Positions 18,197 through 27,895 of a stretch of DNA of 64,000 nt are shown piece by piece. The translations under genes were made by a program, and so were the position numbers. Position 1 is the stretch's first letter; every line of letters begins with the position of its first letter. The stretch is from Pseudomonas sp. S30 (lineage in GTDB: Bacteria; Pseudomonadota; Gammaproteobacteria; Pseudomonadales; Pseudomonadaceae). The notes under the pieces are model-generated. The model was not told where the DNA came from and did not search any database. It worked only from the letters and a program-made list of their open reading frames with translations. Location: NCBI RefSeq assembly GCF_016518545.1, contig NZ_JACVTO010000003.1:186001-250000 (forward strand), given 5' to 3'.

Positions 18197-19624
18197 ATGC
18201 CCGAACGTGCACCGTTGGACCCCGTCACCGCCCGCTGGCTGCCCTGGGTGGTGGCCATCGCCTTCTTCATGCAGTCGCTCGACGGCACCATCCTCAATAC
18301 CGCGCTGCCGGCCATGGCTCGCTCCCTGGCCGAAGACCCGCTGCGCATGCAGGGGGTGATCATCGCCTACATGCTCACCGTGGCGCTGCTGATCCCGGCC
18401 TCGGGATGGATCGCCGATCGCTTCGGCACCAAGCGCATCTTCTTCGGCGCGATCCTGCTGTTCAGCGTCGGCTCACTGTTGTGCGCCGTGGCCAACAGCC
18501 TGGGCTTCCTGATCCTGGCGCGGATCATCCAGGGGCTCGGCGGCGCGCTCATGTTGCCGGTCGGCCGCCTGGTGGTGCTGCGCGCCTATCCGCGCTCGGA
18601 GCTGGTGCGGATCATGAGCTTCATCACCATCCCCGGCCTGCTCGGGCCGCTGCTGGGGCCGACCGTGGGCGGGTGGCTGGTGGAGATTCTCAGCTGGCAC
18701 TGGATCTTCCTGCTCAACCTGCCGGTGGGCGCGCTGGGGTGCTACGCGGTGTGGAAATTCATTCCCGACCTGCGCGGCAGCGAGCGCACCAGCTTCGACG
18801 GGCCCGGTTTCCTGCTGTTCGGCGCCGCCATGGTGCTGATCACCATCGCCATGGAAGGCCTGGGCGAACTGCACCTGCCGCACCTGCGGGTGATGCTGTT
18901 GCTGTTCGCCGGCATGGCCTGCCTGGCGGCCTACTGGCTGCGCGCCGGACGCGACCCGGAACCGCTGTTCTCGCCCAGCCTGTTCCGCGTGCGCACCTTC
19001 GCCATCGGCATCCTCGGCAACCTGTTCTCGCGCCTGGGCAGCGGCGCCCTGCCGTTCCTGGTCCCGCTGCTGTTGCAGGTGGCCCTGGGCTACTCGCCGG
19101 CGCAGGCGGGCATGAGCATGATTCCCCTGGCGGCGGCGGCGATGGTCGCCAAGTCGGTGGCGCGCCCGCTGATCGAGCGCCTGGGTTATCGCATCATCCT
19201 CACCGGCAACACCTTGTTGCTGGGGGTGCTGCTGGCCAGCCTGGGGCTGGTGGACGAACAGACTCCCTACTGGCTGCTGCTGGTGCAACTGGGCTTGCTG
19301 GGGGCGGTGAATTCGCTGCAGTTCACGGCGATGAACACCGTGACCCTGATCGATCTGGACGATGTCAGCGCCAGCAGCGGCAACAGCCTGCTGTCGGTGG
19401 TGGCGCAGTTGTCGCTGAGCCTGGGTGTCGCCTGCGCGGGCGCCCTGCTCGGCGGGTTCACCGCAGCGGGCAGTGCCGACGGGGTGGAAACCACCCTGGG
19501 CGCGTTCCAGCTCACCTTCCTCACCATCGGCGTGATGGCGATGCTGGCTGCAGCGATCTTCCTGCAGCTTTCACCGACGGACGGGAGGCGTACCCGTCGT
19601 CCGGAAGAGCACGTGGAAACGTAG
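18197..19624 (+). CDS. DHA2-family multidrug exporter, MdtD-like
   Basis: 475 residues with about 14 hydrophobic segments, as in DHA2 (14-helix) drug:proton antiporters. The first helix FFMQSLDGTILNTALPAMA is the DHA2/MdtD signature, the motif-A loop is GWIADRFGTKRIF, and motif C lies in SFITIPGLLGPLLGPTVGGWL. The ATG at 18197 has AGGAA eight bases upstream; an in-frame TTG six codons earlier is less good. It is an inner-membrane proton-driven exporter. No RND pump or periplasmic adaptor gene is adjacent, so unlike E. coli mdtD it stands alone. Substrates cannot be predicted. Confidence 0.82.
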   Translation: MPERAPLDPVTARWLPWVVAIAFFMQSLDGTILNTALPAMARSLAEDPLRMQGVIIAYMLTVALLIPASGWIADRFGTKRIFFGAILLFSVGSLLCAVANSLGFLILARIIQGLGGALMLPVGRLVVLRAYPRSELVRIMSFITIPGLLGPLLGPTVGGWLVEILSWHWIFLLNLPVGALGCYAVWKFIPDLRGSERTSFDGPGFLLFGAAMVLITIAMEGLGELHLPHLRVMLLLFAGMACLAAYWLRAGRDPEPLFSPSLFRVRTFAIGILGNLFSRLGSGALPFLVPLLLQVALGYSPAQAGMSMIPLAAAAMVAKSVARPLIERLGYRIILTGNTLLLGVLLASLGLVDEQTPYWLLLVQLGLLGAVNSLQFTAMNTVTLIDLDDVSASSGNSLLSVVAQLSLSLGVACAGALLGGFTAAGSADGVETTLGAFQLTFLTIGVMAMLAAAIFLQLSPTDGRRTRRPEEHVET

Positions 19625-19687
19625 GGCGAATCGTCAGGGGCTGGTAGACTGTGCAGCATTTTTCGCTTCGCACCGCAGGCCAGTCCC

Positions 19688-21073
19688 GTGACCACCGATT
19701 CCACCGCTTTCGCCTCCCTGCCGCTGTCCGCCGCCATGCTGGCCAACCTGGAGGCGCTCGGCTACGCCGCGATGACACCGATCCAGGCCCAGAGCCTGCC
19801 GGTCATTCTCAAGGGCCAGGACCTGATCGCCCAGGCCAAGACCGGCAGCGGCAAGACAGCAGCCTTCGGCATCGGCCTGCTCAATCCGATCAACCCGCGC
19901 TATTTCGGCTGCCAGGCGCTGGTGCTGTGCCCCACCCGCGAGCTCGCCGACCAGGTGGCCAAGGAGTTGCGCCGCCTGGCCCGGGCCGAGGACAACATCA
20001 AGATCCTGACCCTGTGCGGGGGCGTCTCCCTGGGCCCGCAGATCGCCTCGCTGGAGCACGGCGCTCACATCGTGGTGGGCACGCCGGGACGGATCCAGCA
20101 GCACCTGGACAAAGGCACGCTGGTGCTCAGCGGCCTCAACACCCTGGTGCTCGACGAAGCCGACCGCATGCTCGACATGGGCTTTTTCGACGCCATCGCC
20201 GCAATCATCGCCAAGACGCCGGCACGCCGCCAGACCCTGCTGTTCTCGGCCACCTACCCGGTCGGCATAGAGCGACTGGCCGCCGACTTCATGCGCTCAC
20301 CGCAGCAGGTCAAGGTGCAGAGCCAGCACAGCGACAGCCAGATCGAGCAGCGCTTCATCGAGATCGACCCGCAGCAGCGCCTGGAAGCGGTCACCCGCGT
20401 GCTCGGCCACTATCGCCCGCAGTCCTGCGTGGCGTTCTGCTTCACCAAGCAGCAATGCGAAGACCTGGTCGCCCACCTGACGGCCAAGGGCATCGTCGCC
20501 CAGGCCCTGCATGGCGACCTGGAGCAGCGCGACCGTGACCAGGTGCTGACGATGTTCGCCAACCGCAGCAGCTCGGTGCTGGTGGCCACCGACGTGGCCG
20601 CGCGCGGCCTGGACATCGACGGCCTGGACCTGGTGATCAACGTGGAGCTGGCGCGCGATGCCGAAATCCACGTGCACCGTGTAGGACGAACCGGGCGAGC
20701 GGGCGAGAAAGGCGTGGCGATCAGCCTGGTGGCGCCAGCCGAGGGACACCGTGCCCAGGCCATCGAAGACCTGCAGCGGCACCCGCTGCGCTGGGAACCG
20801 CTGGACGGCCTGAAGCACAAGGGTGGCGAGCCGCTGCTGCCGACCATGACCACCCTGTGCATCGGTGCCGGGCGCAAGGACAAGCTGCGTCCCGGCGATA
20901 TCCTCGGCGCCCTGACCGGCGATGCCGGCCTGCCCGGCAAGCAGGTGGGCAAGATCGCCATCTTCGATTTCGTCGCCTTCGTGGCGGTGGAGCGGGCAGT
21001 GGCCAAGCAGGCCATGCAGCGCCTGAACAGCGGCAAGATCAAGGGTCGCTCGCTCAAGGTACGTATCATCTGA
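19688..21073 (+). CDS. dbpA: ATP-dependent RNA helicase DbpA
   Basis: 461 residues. RecA domain 1 has Q-motif TPIQAQSLP, Walker A AKTGSGKT at 50-57, [22 protein letters not shown] and SAT. RecA domain 2 ends with VHRVGRTGRAG. The last 75 residues form the DbpA RNA-binding domain (LCIGAGRKDKLRPGDILGALTGD) that recognises hairpin 92 of 23S rRNA and directs the enzyme to 50S assembly. The start is GTG at 19688; ATGs further in would cut the Q-motif. A TAGACT -10-like box at 19645-19650 suggests its own promoter. Confidence 0.93.
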   Translation: MTTDSTAFASLPLSAAMLANLEALGYAAMTPIQAQSLPVILKGQDLIAQAKTGSGKTAAFGIGLLNPINPRYFGCQALVLCPTRELADQVAKELRRLARAEDNIKILTLCGGVSLGPQIASLEHGAHIVVGTPGRIQQHLDKGTLVLSGLNTLVLDEADRMLDMGFFDAIAAIIAKTPARRQTLLFSATYPVGIERLAADFMRSPQQVKVQSQHSDSQIEQRFIEIDPQQRLEAVTRVLGHYRPQSCVAFCFTKQQCEDLVAHLTAKGIVAQALHGDLEQRDRDQVLTMFANRSSSVLVATDVAARGLDIDGLDLVINVELARDAEIHVHRVGRTGRAGEKGVAISLVAPAEGHRAQAIEDLQRHPLRWEPLDGLKHKGGEPLLPTMTTLCIGAGRKDKLRPGDILGALTGDAGLPGKQVGKIAIFDFVAFVAVERAVAKQAMQRLNSGKIKGRSLKVRII

Positions 21074-21185
21074 CCGCTGGCCACTCCCCGCAGGCGCGAC
21101 GGTTCGCCAAGCCTGCAGGCGATCGGCCTGCGCAATCCATTCGCCCTGCACAGGGCTCCGTGTTCATTTTTCGAAGGTTCGAACC

Positions 21186-22367
21186 GTGCACTCCACCGAC
21201 GTGATCATTCTCGGCGCCGGCGCCGCCGGCCTGATGTGCGCCCAGCTCAGCGCGCGCCGTGGCCGCGGCGTGCTGCTGCTCGACCATGCCAACAAGCCGG
21301 GCAAGAAGATCCTCATGTCCGGCGGCGGGCGCTGCAACTTCACCAACCTGTACACCGAGCCGGCCAACTTCCTCTCGCACAACCCGCACTTCTGCAAGTC
21401 GGCGCTGGCGCGCTTCACCCAGTGGGATTTCATCGAACTGGTGGCCCGCCACGGCGTGCCGTACCACGAGAAGAAGCTCGGCCAGCTGTTCTGCGACAAC
21501 AAGTCCAGCGACATCCTCGACCTGCTGCTGGCCGAGTGCGACGCGGCGGGTGTCGACCTGCGCATGAACACGCAGATCGAGCGGATCGACAGGACCGACC
21601 AGGGCTATCGCCTGCACACCAGTGCAGGACCCTTCGCCTGCCAGTCGCTGGTGATCGCCACCGGCGGGTTGTCGATCCCGACCCTGGGCGCCACGGGCTT
21701 CGGCTATCAGGTGGCCCGGCAATTCGGCCATGCACTGCTGCCGACCCGCGCCGCACTGGTGCCCTTCACCGTCACCGAGCCTCAGCTCAAGGCGCTGTGC
21801 ACCGAGCTGTCCGGCACGTCGCTGGACTGCATCGCCAGCTGCAACGGCACGAGCTTTCGCGAGAACCTGCTGTTCACCCATCGCGGCCTGAGCGGCCCGG
21901 CCATCCTGCAGATTTCCTCGTACTGGGAAAGCGGCGACACGGTCGAGATCAACCTGCTGCCCGACCACGATGCGCGCCTCTGGCTGGAGCAGCAGCAGGC
22001 CGAACGCCCCAACAGCGAGCTCAAGACGGTGCTGGGCGAGGTCTTCACCCGCAAGCTGGCCAACCTGCTGGCCGAGCAGTGGTTCGAATCCCGTCCGCTG
22101 AAGCAGTACACGCCGGCGGAGCTGGCGCAGATCGCCGACCGGCTCGGCGCCTGGCAGGTGGTGCCGGCCGGCACCGAGGGCTATCGCACCGCCGAGGTGA
22201 CCCTGGGCGGCGTGGACACCCGCGAGGTGTCGTCCAAGACCATGGAATCGCTGAAGAGCCCCGGGCTGTACTTCATCGGCGAAGTGCTGGATGTCAGCGG
22301 CCACCTGGGCGGCTTCAATTTCCAGTGGGCCTGGGCCTCGGCGAACGCCGCAGCGCAGTTCGTCTGA
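21186..22367 (+). CDS. NAD(P)/FAD-dependent oxidoreductase, YhiN/HI0933 family
   Basis: 393 residues. It begins with the dinucleotide-binding fold DVIILGAGAAGLMCAQLSARRG and then the family-specific KPGKKILMSGGGRCNFTN. It ends with the FAD-contacting GLYFIGEVLDVSGHLGGFNFQWAWASG-type region. The start is GTG at 21186, which places the GxGxxG motif where the family has it. HI0933/YhiN (BaiN-like) proteins are flavoproteins with poorly defined physiological substrates, so no reaction is assigned. It is 112 bp after dbpA; a modest GCAGGC/GCCTGC hairpin in that gap may separate them. Confidence 0.85.
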   Translation: MHSTDVIILGAGAAGLMCAQLSARRGRGVLLLDHANKPGKKILMSGGGRCNFTNLYTEPANFLSHNPHFCKSALARFTQWDFIELVARHGVPYHEKKLGQLFCDNKSSDILDLLLAECDAAGVDLRMNTQIERIDRTDQGYRLHTSAGPFACQSLVIATGGLSIPTLGATGFGYQVARQFGHALLPTRAALVPFTVTEPQLKALCTELSGTSLDCIASCNGTSFRENLLFTHRGLSGPAILQISSYWESGDTVEINLLPDHDARLWLEQQQAERPNSELKTVLGEVFTRKLANLLAEQWFESRPLKQYTPAELAQIADRLGAWQVVPAGTEGYRTAEVTLGGVDTREVSSKTMESLKSPGLYFIGEVLDVSGHLGGFNFQWAWASANAAAQFV

Positions 22368-22490
22368 GGTAGAATCGGCGGCGCCACGGTACGCTCATTG
22401 CTTGTCCGTGGCGGGGTGCTGGCGGGAACGACCCGCTGCCCCGCGAGACACCATGGTTCGACTCCCTTTCGCTCACAGCCCAGGGCCACT

Positions 22491-24674
22491 ATGTCATCGA
22501 GCTCGTTCCGCCATTCATTGCGTCGCCTGTGGGGCCAAGACAAGTTCAGCTATGCCATCCGGGTGACCATCGCCCTCACCGGCTCCATGGCCTGGTGCTG
22601 GTATCACAACGAGATGAGCCTGCTCATTCCGTTGTTCCTGGGCATCATCGCCAGCGCCCTGGCCGAGACCGACGACGGCTGGCAGGGCCGTCTCAGCGCC
22701 CTGGCGGTCACCTTGGTGTGTTTCGCCATCGCCGCGCTGGCGGTCGAGCTGCTGTTCCCCTACCCCTGGGTATTCGCGGTGGCGATGGCGCTGGCCGCCT
22801 TCTGCCTGACCATGCTCGGCGCCTTGGGCGAACGCTATGGCGCCATCGCCTCGGCGACCCTGATCCTCTCGGTGTACACCATGATCGGCGTCGACCAGCG
22901 CGGCGGCCAGGTCAACGACTTCTGGCACGAGCCACTGCTGCTGGTGATGGGCGCCGCCTGGTACGGCCTGCTGTCGGTGCTGTGGCAGGCGCTGTTCTCC
23001 AACCAGCCGGTGCAGCAGAGCCTGGCCAAGCTGTTCTTCGAACTGGGCAGCTACCTCAAGCTCAAGGCCAGCCTGTTCGAGCCGGTGCGTACCCTGGACG
23101 TGGAGGCCACGCGCCTGGAGCTGGCCAAGCAGAATGGCCGGGTGGTGGCAGCGCTGAACACCGCCAAGGAAATCATCCTGCACCGGGTGGGCAACAGCCA
23201 GCCGACCTCCAAGGTGAGCCGTTACCTGAAGCTGTATTTCCTGGCCCAGGACATCCACGAGCGGGTCAGCGCCTCGCACTACCCCTACAACGCCCTGAGC
23301 GAGACCTTCTTCCACAGCGACGTGATGTTCCGCTGCCAGCGTCTGCTGCGCAAGCAGGGCTCGTCGTGCCAGGAACTGGCCCGTTCGATTCGCCTGCGCC
23401 AGCCGTTCGTACTGGCCAGCGGCTACCCGGAGGCCCTGGAAGACCTGCAGGCGTCGCTGGAACACCTGCGCGAACAGAACAATCCGGCCTGGCGCGGCCT
23501 GCTGCGTTCGTTGCGCGCCCTGGCGGCCAACCTGTCGACCCTGGACCGCCTGCTGGGCGCGGCGAGTAACCCCGACAGCCTGGCCGACGCCAGCGACAGC
23601 AGCCTGCTGGACCGTTCGCCACGTACCTTCAAGGAGGTCTGGAAGCGCCTGCGCACCCAGCTCACGCCCACCTCGCTGCTGTTCCGCCACGCCCTGCGTC
23701 TGCCCCTGGCGCTGTCGATCGGCTACGGCATGGTGCACCTGATCCACCCCACCCAGGGCTACTGGATCATCCTCACCACCTTGTTCGTCTGCCAGCCCAA
23801 CTACGGTGCGACGCGGCGCAAGCTGGTGCAGCGGATCTTCGGCACCGCCATCGGCCTGACGGTGGGCTGGGCCTTGTTCGACCTGTTCCCCAACCCGTTG
23901 CTGCAGTCGCTGTTCGCCGTGGTGGCCGGGGTGGTGTTCTTCGTCAACCGCACCACGCGCTACACCCTGGCCACGGCCGCGATCACGCTGATGATCCTGT
24001 TCTGCTTCAACCAGATCGGCGATGGCTACGGGCTGTTCCTGCCGCGCCTGTTCGACACCCTGGTCGGCAGCCTGATCGCGATCCTCGCGGTGTTCCTGTT
24101 CCTGCCGGACTGGCAGGGTCGCCGGCTGAACAAGGTGCTGGCCAACACGCTGAGCTGCGCCAGCGAATACCTGCGCCAGATCATGCAGCAGTACGCCGTG
24201 GGCAAGAGCGACGACCTGGCCTACCGCCTGGCCCGGCGCAACGCCCACAACGCCGATGCGGCGCTGTCGACCACCTTGTCGAACATGCTCATGGAGCCGG
24301 GGCACTTTCGCAAGGAAGCCGACGTGGGCTTTCGCTTCCTGGTGCTGTCGCACACCCTGCTCAGCTACCTCTCGGGCCTGGGCGCGCACCGCGACACGGC
24401 GCTGCCTGCCGAGGTGCACGAGCACCTGATCGCGGACGTCGGCAGCAGCTTGGCACGCAGCCTCGACGAGATCGCCAGCGGCCTGGCCGCGCGCGCGCCG
24501 GTGGCGATCCACAGCGACGCGGAAGAGGCGCTGGCCCAGCAGCTGGAACAGATGCCCGAGGAGCTGGACGAGCACCAGCGCCTGGTGCAGTCGCAGCTGG
24601 CGTTGATCTGCCGTCAGCTGGGCCCGCTGCGCACACTGGCCGCTCACCTGATCAAGGACACGGCGCCGGTGTGA
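22491..24674 (+). CDS. yccS: YccS/FUSC-family inner membrane protein
   Basis: 727 residues with the duplicated FUSC architecture. An N-terminal set of membrane helices (about 15-160, containing ETDDGWQGRL) is followed by a large soluble region, then a second helix block (about 400-530, YWIILTTLFVCQPNYGATRRKLVQRIFGT), then a C-terminal cytoplasmic domain. This is the YccS pattern. The ATG at 22491 follows CAGGG by eight bases. YccS proteins resemble the membrane part of aromatic acid exporters but their function is not established. It ends 10 bases before the convergent periplasmic protein gene. Confidence 0.85.
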   Translation: MSSSSFRHSLRRLWGQDKFSYAIRVTIALTGSMAWCWYHNEMSLLIPLFLGIIASALAETDDGWQGRLSALAVTLVCFAIAALAVELLFPYPWVFAVAMALAAFCLTMLGALGERYGAIASATLILSVYTMIGVDQRGGQVNDFWHEPLLLVMGAAWYGLLSVLWQALFSNQPVQQSLAKLFFELGSYLKLKASLFEPVRTLDVEATRLELAKQNGRVVAALNTAKEIILHRVGNSQPTSKVSRYLKLYFLAQDIHERVSASHYPYNALSETFFHSDVMFRCQRLLRKQGSSCQELARSIRLRQPFVLASGYPEALEDLQASLEHLREQNNPAWRGLLRSLRALAANLSTLDRLLGAASNPDSLADASDSSLLDRSPRTFKEVWKRLRTQLTPTSLLFRHALRLPLALSIGYGMVHLIHPTQGYWIILTTLFVCQPNYGATRRKLVQRIFGTAIGLTVGWALFDLFPNPLLQSLFAVVAGVVFFVNRTTRYTLATAAITLMILFCFNQIGDGYGLFLPRLFDTLVGSLIAILAVFLFLPDWQGRRLNKVLANTLSCASEYLRQIMQQYAVGKSDDLAYRLARRNAHNADAALSTTLSNMLMEPGHFRKEADVGFRFLVLSHTLLSYLSGLGAHRDTALPAEVHEHLIADVGSSLARSLDEIASGLAARAPVAIHSDAEEALAQQLEQMPEELDEHQRLVQSQLALICRQLGPLRTLAAHLIKDTAPV

Positions 24675-24684
24675 GGCCCGTGGG

Positions 24685-25422
24685 TCAGAAACCGTGCTGG
24701 CGCAGCAGCCGGTCGTAGCTGCCGTCGGCGCGCATCGCGTCGATGGCGCGGTCGAAGGCTTCGACGATCTGGCGGTGCTGCGGATTCTTCAGGCTCACGA
24801 GAATATGCAGGCTGCTCTGTCCCAAGGGCGGTGCGACGAACTCGACGGCGTCGCGAACCGCTGGCGGCTCGCGTTGCAGCAGGTAGCGCGCCACGTACTC
24901 ATCCTCCACGGTCAGATCCACCCGCCCGGCGGCCAGCATTTTCAGGGCCGAGGAGAAGTTGCGCACCGGAACCTTGTGCAGCTCGCGGTCGCCATCGAAC
25001 GCTGCCGTGTAGGCATAGCCGCGCACCACTGCGATGCTGTAGGGGTACAGATCGGCCAGTCGCCCCACGTTCAGGGCCTCGCCCTTGCGCTTGAGCAAGC
25101 GAATACGGTTGCTCAGGTAGGGGCGGGAGTACTCGCCCAGGTGAGTACGTGGCTCGCTGTACCAGGTGGTGATCAGCACGTCGTAGCGGCCTTCGCCGAT
25201 GCCCATCAGCGCCCTGGCCCAGGGTACCTCCTCGACTGCGCTGGCGTAGCCGGCACGGCCCAGCACCGTGGTGACCAGCTCAGTGGCCAGGCCACCGCCC
25301 GGCAGCGACGCGTCGGAGAACGGCGGCCATCTGTCGCCGACCAGGCGCAGGGTCGGCTGGGCCATGGCCTGCGCCATCGCCAGCAACAGCACCCCACCCA
25401 ACACGCCAAGCAGTGACCGCAT
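24685..25422 (-). CDS. Orphan periplasmic substrate-binding protein, family 3
   Basis: 245 residues. A signal peptide (MRSLLGVLGGVLLLAMAQAMA) is followed by a family 3 solute-binding domain, beginning TLRLVGDRWPPFSD and including ISVGY-like and SALKMLAAGRVDLTVEDEY segments. No permease or ATPase gene is nearby. Such stand-alone polar-amino-acid-type binding proteins in Pseudomonas may work with distant transporters or as sensors. A second protein of the same type lies at 62229-63017. It faces elaA across a 186-bp divergent region. Confidence 0.8.
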   Translation of the reverse strand: MRSLLGVLGGVLLLAMAQAMAQPTLRLVGDRWPPFSDASLPGGGLATELVTTVLGRAGYASAVEEVPWARALMGIGEGRYDVLITTWYSEPRTHLGEYSRPYLSNRIRLLKRKGEALNVGRLADLYPYSIAVVRGYAYTAAFDGDRELHKVPVRNFSSALKMLAAGRVDLTVEDEYVARYLLQREPPAVRDAVEFVAPPLGQSSLHILVSLKNPQHRQIVEAFDRAIDAMRADGSYDRLLRQHGF

Positions 25423-25608
25423 GCACCGTACCTCTGGCCGTAGGCAGAATTAGCCGCCGATGTGCCGAGAGTACACAAAGCCGGTGGGTGGCGGGAGCGA
25501 CAATAGTGTCATATAGCCTCTATTTTGGCCGACCCGCTGGCCGGTCGCTGAGCTCGTATCCCCCGGCAGGATTTGCGATGATCCCTGGCCCAGCACGAGG
25601 AGCTTTTC

Positions 25609-26076
25609 ATGACCCTTCAATGGACCTGCGAGCATCACAGCGCACTCGACACCCAGCAGCTCTACACGATCCTGCAACTGCGTACGGAAGTGTTCGTGGT
25701 GGAGCAACGCTGCGCCTACCAGGAAGTCGATGGCCAGGACCTGGTCGGGGACACCCTGCACCTGATGGGCTGGCACGAAGGCAAACTGGCGGCCTACCTG
25801 CGCCTGCTCGACCCTCAGGCTCACGGCGGCGCCGTGGTGATCGGCCGGGTGGTCACCTCACCGGCCGCGCGTGGCGGCGGCCTGGGGCACCAATTGCTGC
25901 TCGAAGGGCTGGCGCAGGCCGAACGGCACTGGCCAGGCATGCCGATTCACCTGTCGGCGCAGGCCCATCTGCAGGACTACTACGCGCGGCACGGTTTCGT
26001 GACGGTGGGCGAGCAGTACCTGGAAGACGACATTCCCCACATCGGCATGCGCCGGGATCCCCGCGCTCAGGGGTAG
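25609..26076 (+). CDS. elaA: GNAT N-acetyltransferase ElaA
   Basis: 155 residues, full length for ElaA. The N-terminal ElaA signature (LQLRTEVFVVEQRCAYQEVD) is clear. The acetyl-CoA pyrophosphate loop is present in RVVTSPAARGGGLGHQLL (R/Q-x-x-G-x-G/A form), and the C-terminal YYARHGF motif of GNAT enzymes is present. AGGAG lies nine bases before the ATG. It is a cytoplasmic acetyltransferase whose acceptor is unknown. Its last ten bases overlap the convergent winged-helix gene. Confidence 0.88.
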   Translation: MTLQWTCEHHSALDTQQLYTILQLRTEVFVVEQRCAYQEVDGQDLVGDTLHLMGWHEGKLAAYLRLLDPQAHGGAVVIGRVVTSPAARGGGLGHQLLLEGLAQAERHWPGMPIHLSAQAHLQDYYARHGFVTVGEQYLEDDIPHIGMRRDPRAQG

Positions 26077-26363
26077 CCGAGGACCTGGCGAATCTGCGTC
26101 AGGTTGCGCTCGATCCACTGCCGGTCGATGGCGCCCCAGTCGCGAATACGGTAGTGGCCGGCATGGTTGCGAGCACCGCTCTGCTGTTCGAACTCGCAGA
26201 CGATGTCCAGGTCGGCCAGGGCGGCGATGGTGTCCTGGGCGGTGCGCCGCGGCATGCCGGTGGCGTCCACCAGGGCCGGCACGCTGGCGGCAGTGTGGCT
26301 ATCGATCAGCCAGGCCACGTACAGGCGACGGTAGAAACTGCTCTTGGTCTTGCTCACGTCCAT
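26067..26363 (-). CDS. Small winged-helix DNA-binding-like protein
   Basis: 98 residues that I cannot assign to a named family. The segment AASVPALVDATGMPRRTAQDTIAALADLDIVCEF reads as a helix-turn-helix followed by the wing of a winged-helix fold, so a DNA-binding or regulatory role is likely. The ATG at 26363 is preferred because GAGGA lies ten bases upstream; an ATG at 26384 would overlap the ygjP-like gene by eight bases but has no binding site. It lies 13 bases after that gene and probably shares its transcript. It converges on, and overlaps, elaA by ten bases. Confidence 0.65.
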   Translation of the reverse strand: MDVSKTKSSFYRRLYVAWLIDSHTAASVPALVDATGMPRRTAQDTIAALADLDIVCEFEQQSGARNHAGHYRIRDWGAIDRQWIERNLTQIRQVLGYP

Positions 26364-26376
26364 ACCGACGGATTCC

Positions 26377-26877
26377 TCAGGCATTGCCCGGCAGTTCGCG
26401 CCAGGTCAGGTAGACACGCAGGTCGAATTCCAGCTGATGATAATCCGGCTCCATGTGCTGGCACAGCTGGTAGAACGCCTTGCTGTGGTCACGTTCGCGC
26501 AGGTGCGCCAGTTCATGCACCACGATCATGCGCAGGAACTGCGGCGGCGCCTCCTTGAACAGCGAGGCGATGCGCACCTCCTTCTTCGCCTTGAGCTTGC
26601 CACCCTGGACCCGGGTCACGGCGGTGTTCAGCCCGAGGGCGCGGTGGGTGAGGTCCAGGCGGCTGTCGTACAGCACCTTGTCCAGCGGCGGCGCACTGCG
26701 CAGGAATTGCTGGCGCAGTTCTTGGGCGTAGAGGTACAGCGCCTTGTCGCTCTGCACCTCGTGCCGCTGCGGATAGCGTGCATGCAAGTAGTCGCCCAGG
26801 CGATCGCCGGCGATCATCTGGCGGATCTGTTCCTGCAGATGCGGGGGATAGGCCTGAAGATAACGTAGGGGATTCAT
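26377..26877 (-). CDS. YgjP-type metallopeptidase-like protein (DUF45)
   Basis: 166 residues of the DUF45/YgjP group related to SprT and WLM metalloproteins. The zinc motif is HELAH in RMIVVHELAHLRERDHSKAF, with the downstream His of HSKAFYQLCQH as a likely third ligand. The ATG at 26877 begins the conserved part; an earlier in-frame start extends into the mtlR promoter. It is cytoplasmic, with no signal peptide. The enzymatic activity of the family is unproven. It is transcribed away from mtlR, with a 112-bp gap to the mtlR start. Confidence 0.82.
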   Translation of the reverse strand: MNPLRYLQAYPPHLQEQIRQMIAGDRLGDYLHARYPQRHEVQSDKALYLYAQELRQQFLRSAPPLDKVLYDSRLDLTHRALGLNTAVTRVQGGKLKAKKEVRIASLFKEAPPQFLRMIVVHELAHLRERDHSKAFYQLCQHMEPDYHQLEFDLRVYLTWRELPGNA

Positions 26878-26989
26878 GGGGATGGCAGTGTACCGGATCG
26901 CGCCCGTGCCTACCGATCGCGATGAAACCACCACACTCGCGCAAAGTTGGCTAGGATTTCAGACTCGCCCTTCGCTCGAAGCACTGACC

Positions 26990-27895
26990 ATGCCCAAAGC
27001 CAGCAAGACCACCGACCCCTCCTACGAACTGATGGACGATCACGAAGGCCACTCGCTGATCTATCGCCAGCACGGCTTTCCCAGTCCGCTGGTGCGCTGG
27101 CACTTTCACAAGGAGTATGAGCTGCACCTGATCGTGGCCAGCGCCGGCAAGGTCTTCATCGGCGACTACATCGGCAATTTCGCCCCCGGCACGCTGTTTC
27201 TCACCGGCCCCAACCTGCCGCACAACTGGATCAGCCAGGTGGCCGCCGACGAGGTGGTGGACACCCGCGACAGGCTGGTGAACTTCACCGACGAAGTGCT
27301 CGAGCAGGGCAGCCAGGTGTTCTCCGAACTGAGCCAGCTGGCGCCGCTGCTGGCCCGCGCCAGCTATGGCATCGAGTTTCGCGACCCGGCGCTGGTCGAG
27401 TCCAGCCAGCAGCTGATGCGCTGCATCGCCGACAGCCGCGGCATGAGCCGCCTGGGATACTTTTTTATCCTCATGGAACAACTGGCAGCCTGCGAGGACT
27501 ACCAGCTGCTGTCCACCGTCACCTCCTCGCAGTTGTGCGACGAACACAACGTCGAGCGCATCAACCGGGCCGTGGACTACATCTTCCAGCACTACGCCCA
27601 GGACCTGACCCAGCAGCAGGTGGCCGAGCACCTGGGCATGACCACCAGCTACTTTTCGCGCTTCTTCAAACAGGCCGCAGGGCGCGGCTTCGTCGAATTC
27701 GTCAATCGCCTGCGGATCAGCAAGTCGTGCGAGCTGCTGGCCCGCAGCGAGCTGCCGGTGACCGAAGTGTGCTTCGAATCGGGCTTCAGCAACCTGTCGA
27801 ACTTCAACCGGCGCTTCCAGCAGCTCAAGGGCATGACCCCCTCGGGCTACCGCCACCTGGTGACCCAGCGCCTCACCGAGCAGAATCTGGGCTGA
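26990..27895 (+). CDS. mtlR: AraC-family activator of mannitol genes MtlR
   Basis: 301 residues. The N-terminal cupin-like sensor domain contains LVRWHFHKEYELHLIV and a GPNLPHNW segment that is typical of the MtlR/sugar-sensing AraC group. The C-terminal 100 residues hold two helix-turn-helix units, one around QQQVAEHLGMTTSYFSRFFK and one around VTEVCFESGFSNLSNFNRRF. It activates the adjacent mtl operon in P. fluorescens when mannitol, glucitol or arabitol is present, and the same gene order is seen here. The ATG at 26990 has only a weak binding site (GAAG), which suggests low expression. Confidence 0.9.
   Translation: MPKASKTTDPSYELMDDHEGHSLIYRQHGFPSPLVRWHFHKEYELHLIVASAGKVFIGDYIGNFAPGTLFLTGPNLPHNWISQVAADEVVDTRDRLVNFTDEVLEQGSQVFSELSQLAPLLARASYGIEFRDPALVESSQQLMRCIADSRGMSRLGYFFILMEQLAACEDYQLLSTVTSSQLCDEHNVERINRAVDYIFQHYAQDLTQQQVAEHLGMTTSYFSRFFKQAAGRGFVEFVNRLRISKSCELLARSELPVTEVCFESGFSNLSNFNRRFQQLKGMTPSGYRHLVTQRLTEQNLG

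Noticed and set aside
22515..24647. 710-codon open frame on the minus strand
   Set aside because: Antisense to yccS with biased His/Gln/Val content; yccS itself has clear membrane topology and a ribosome binding site.
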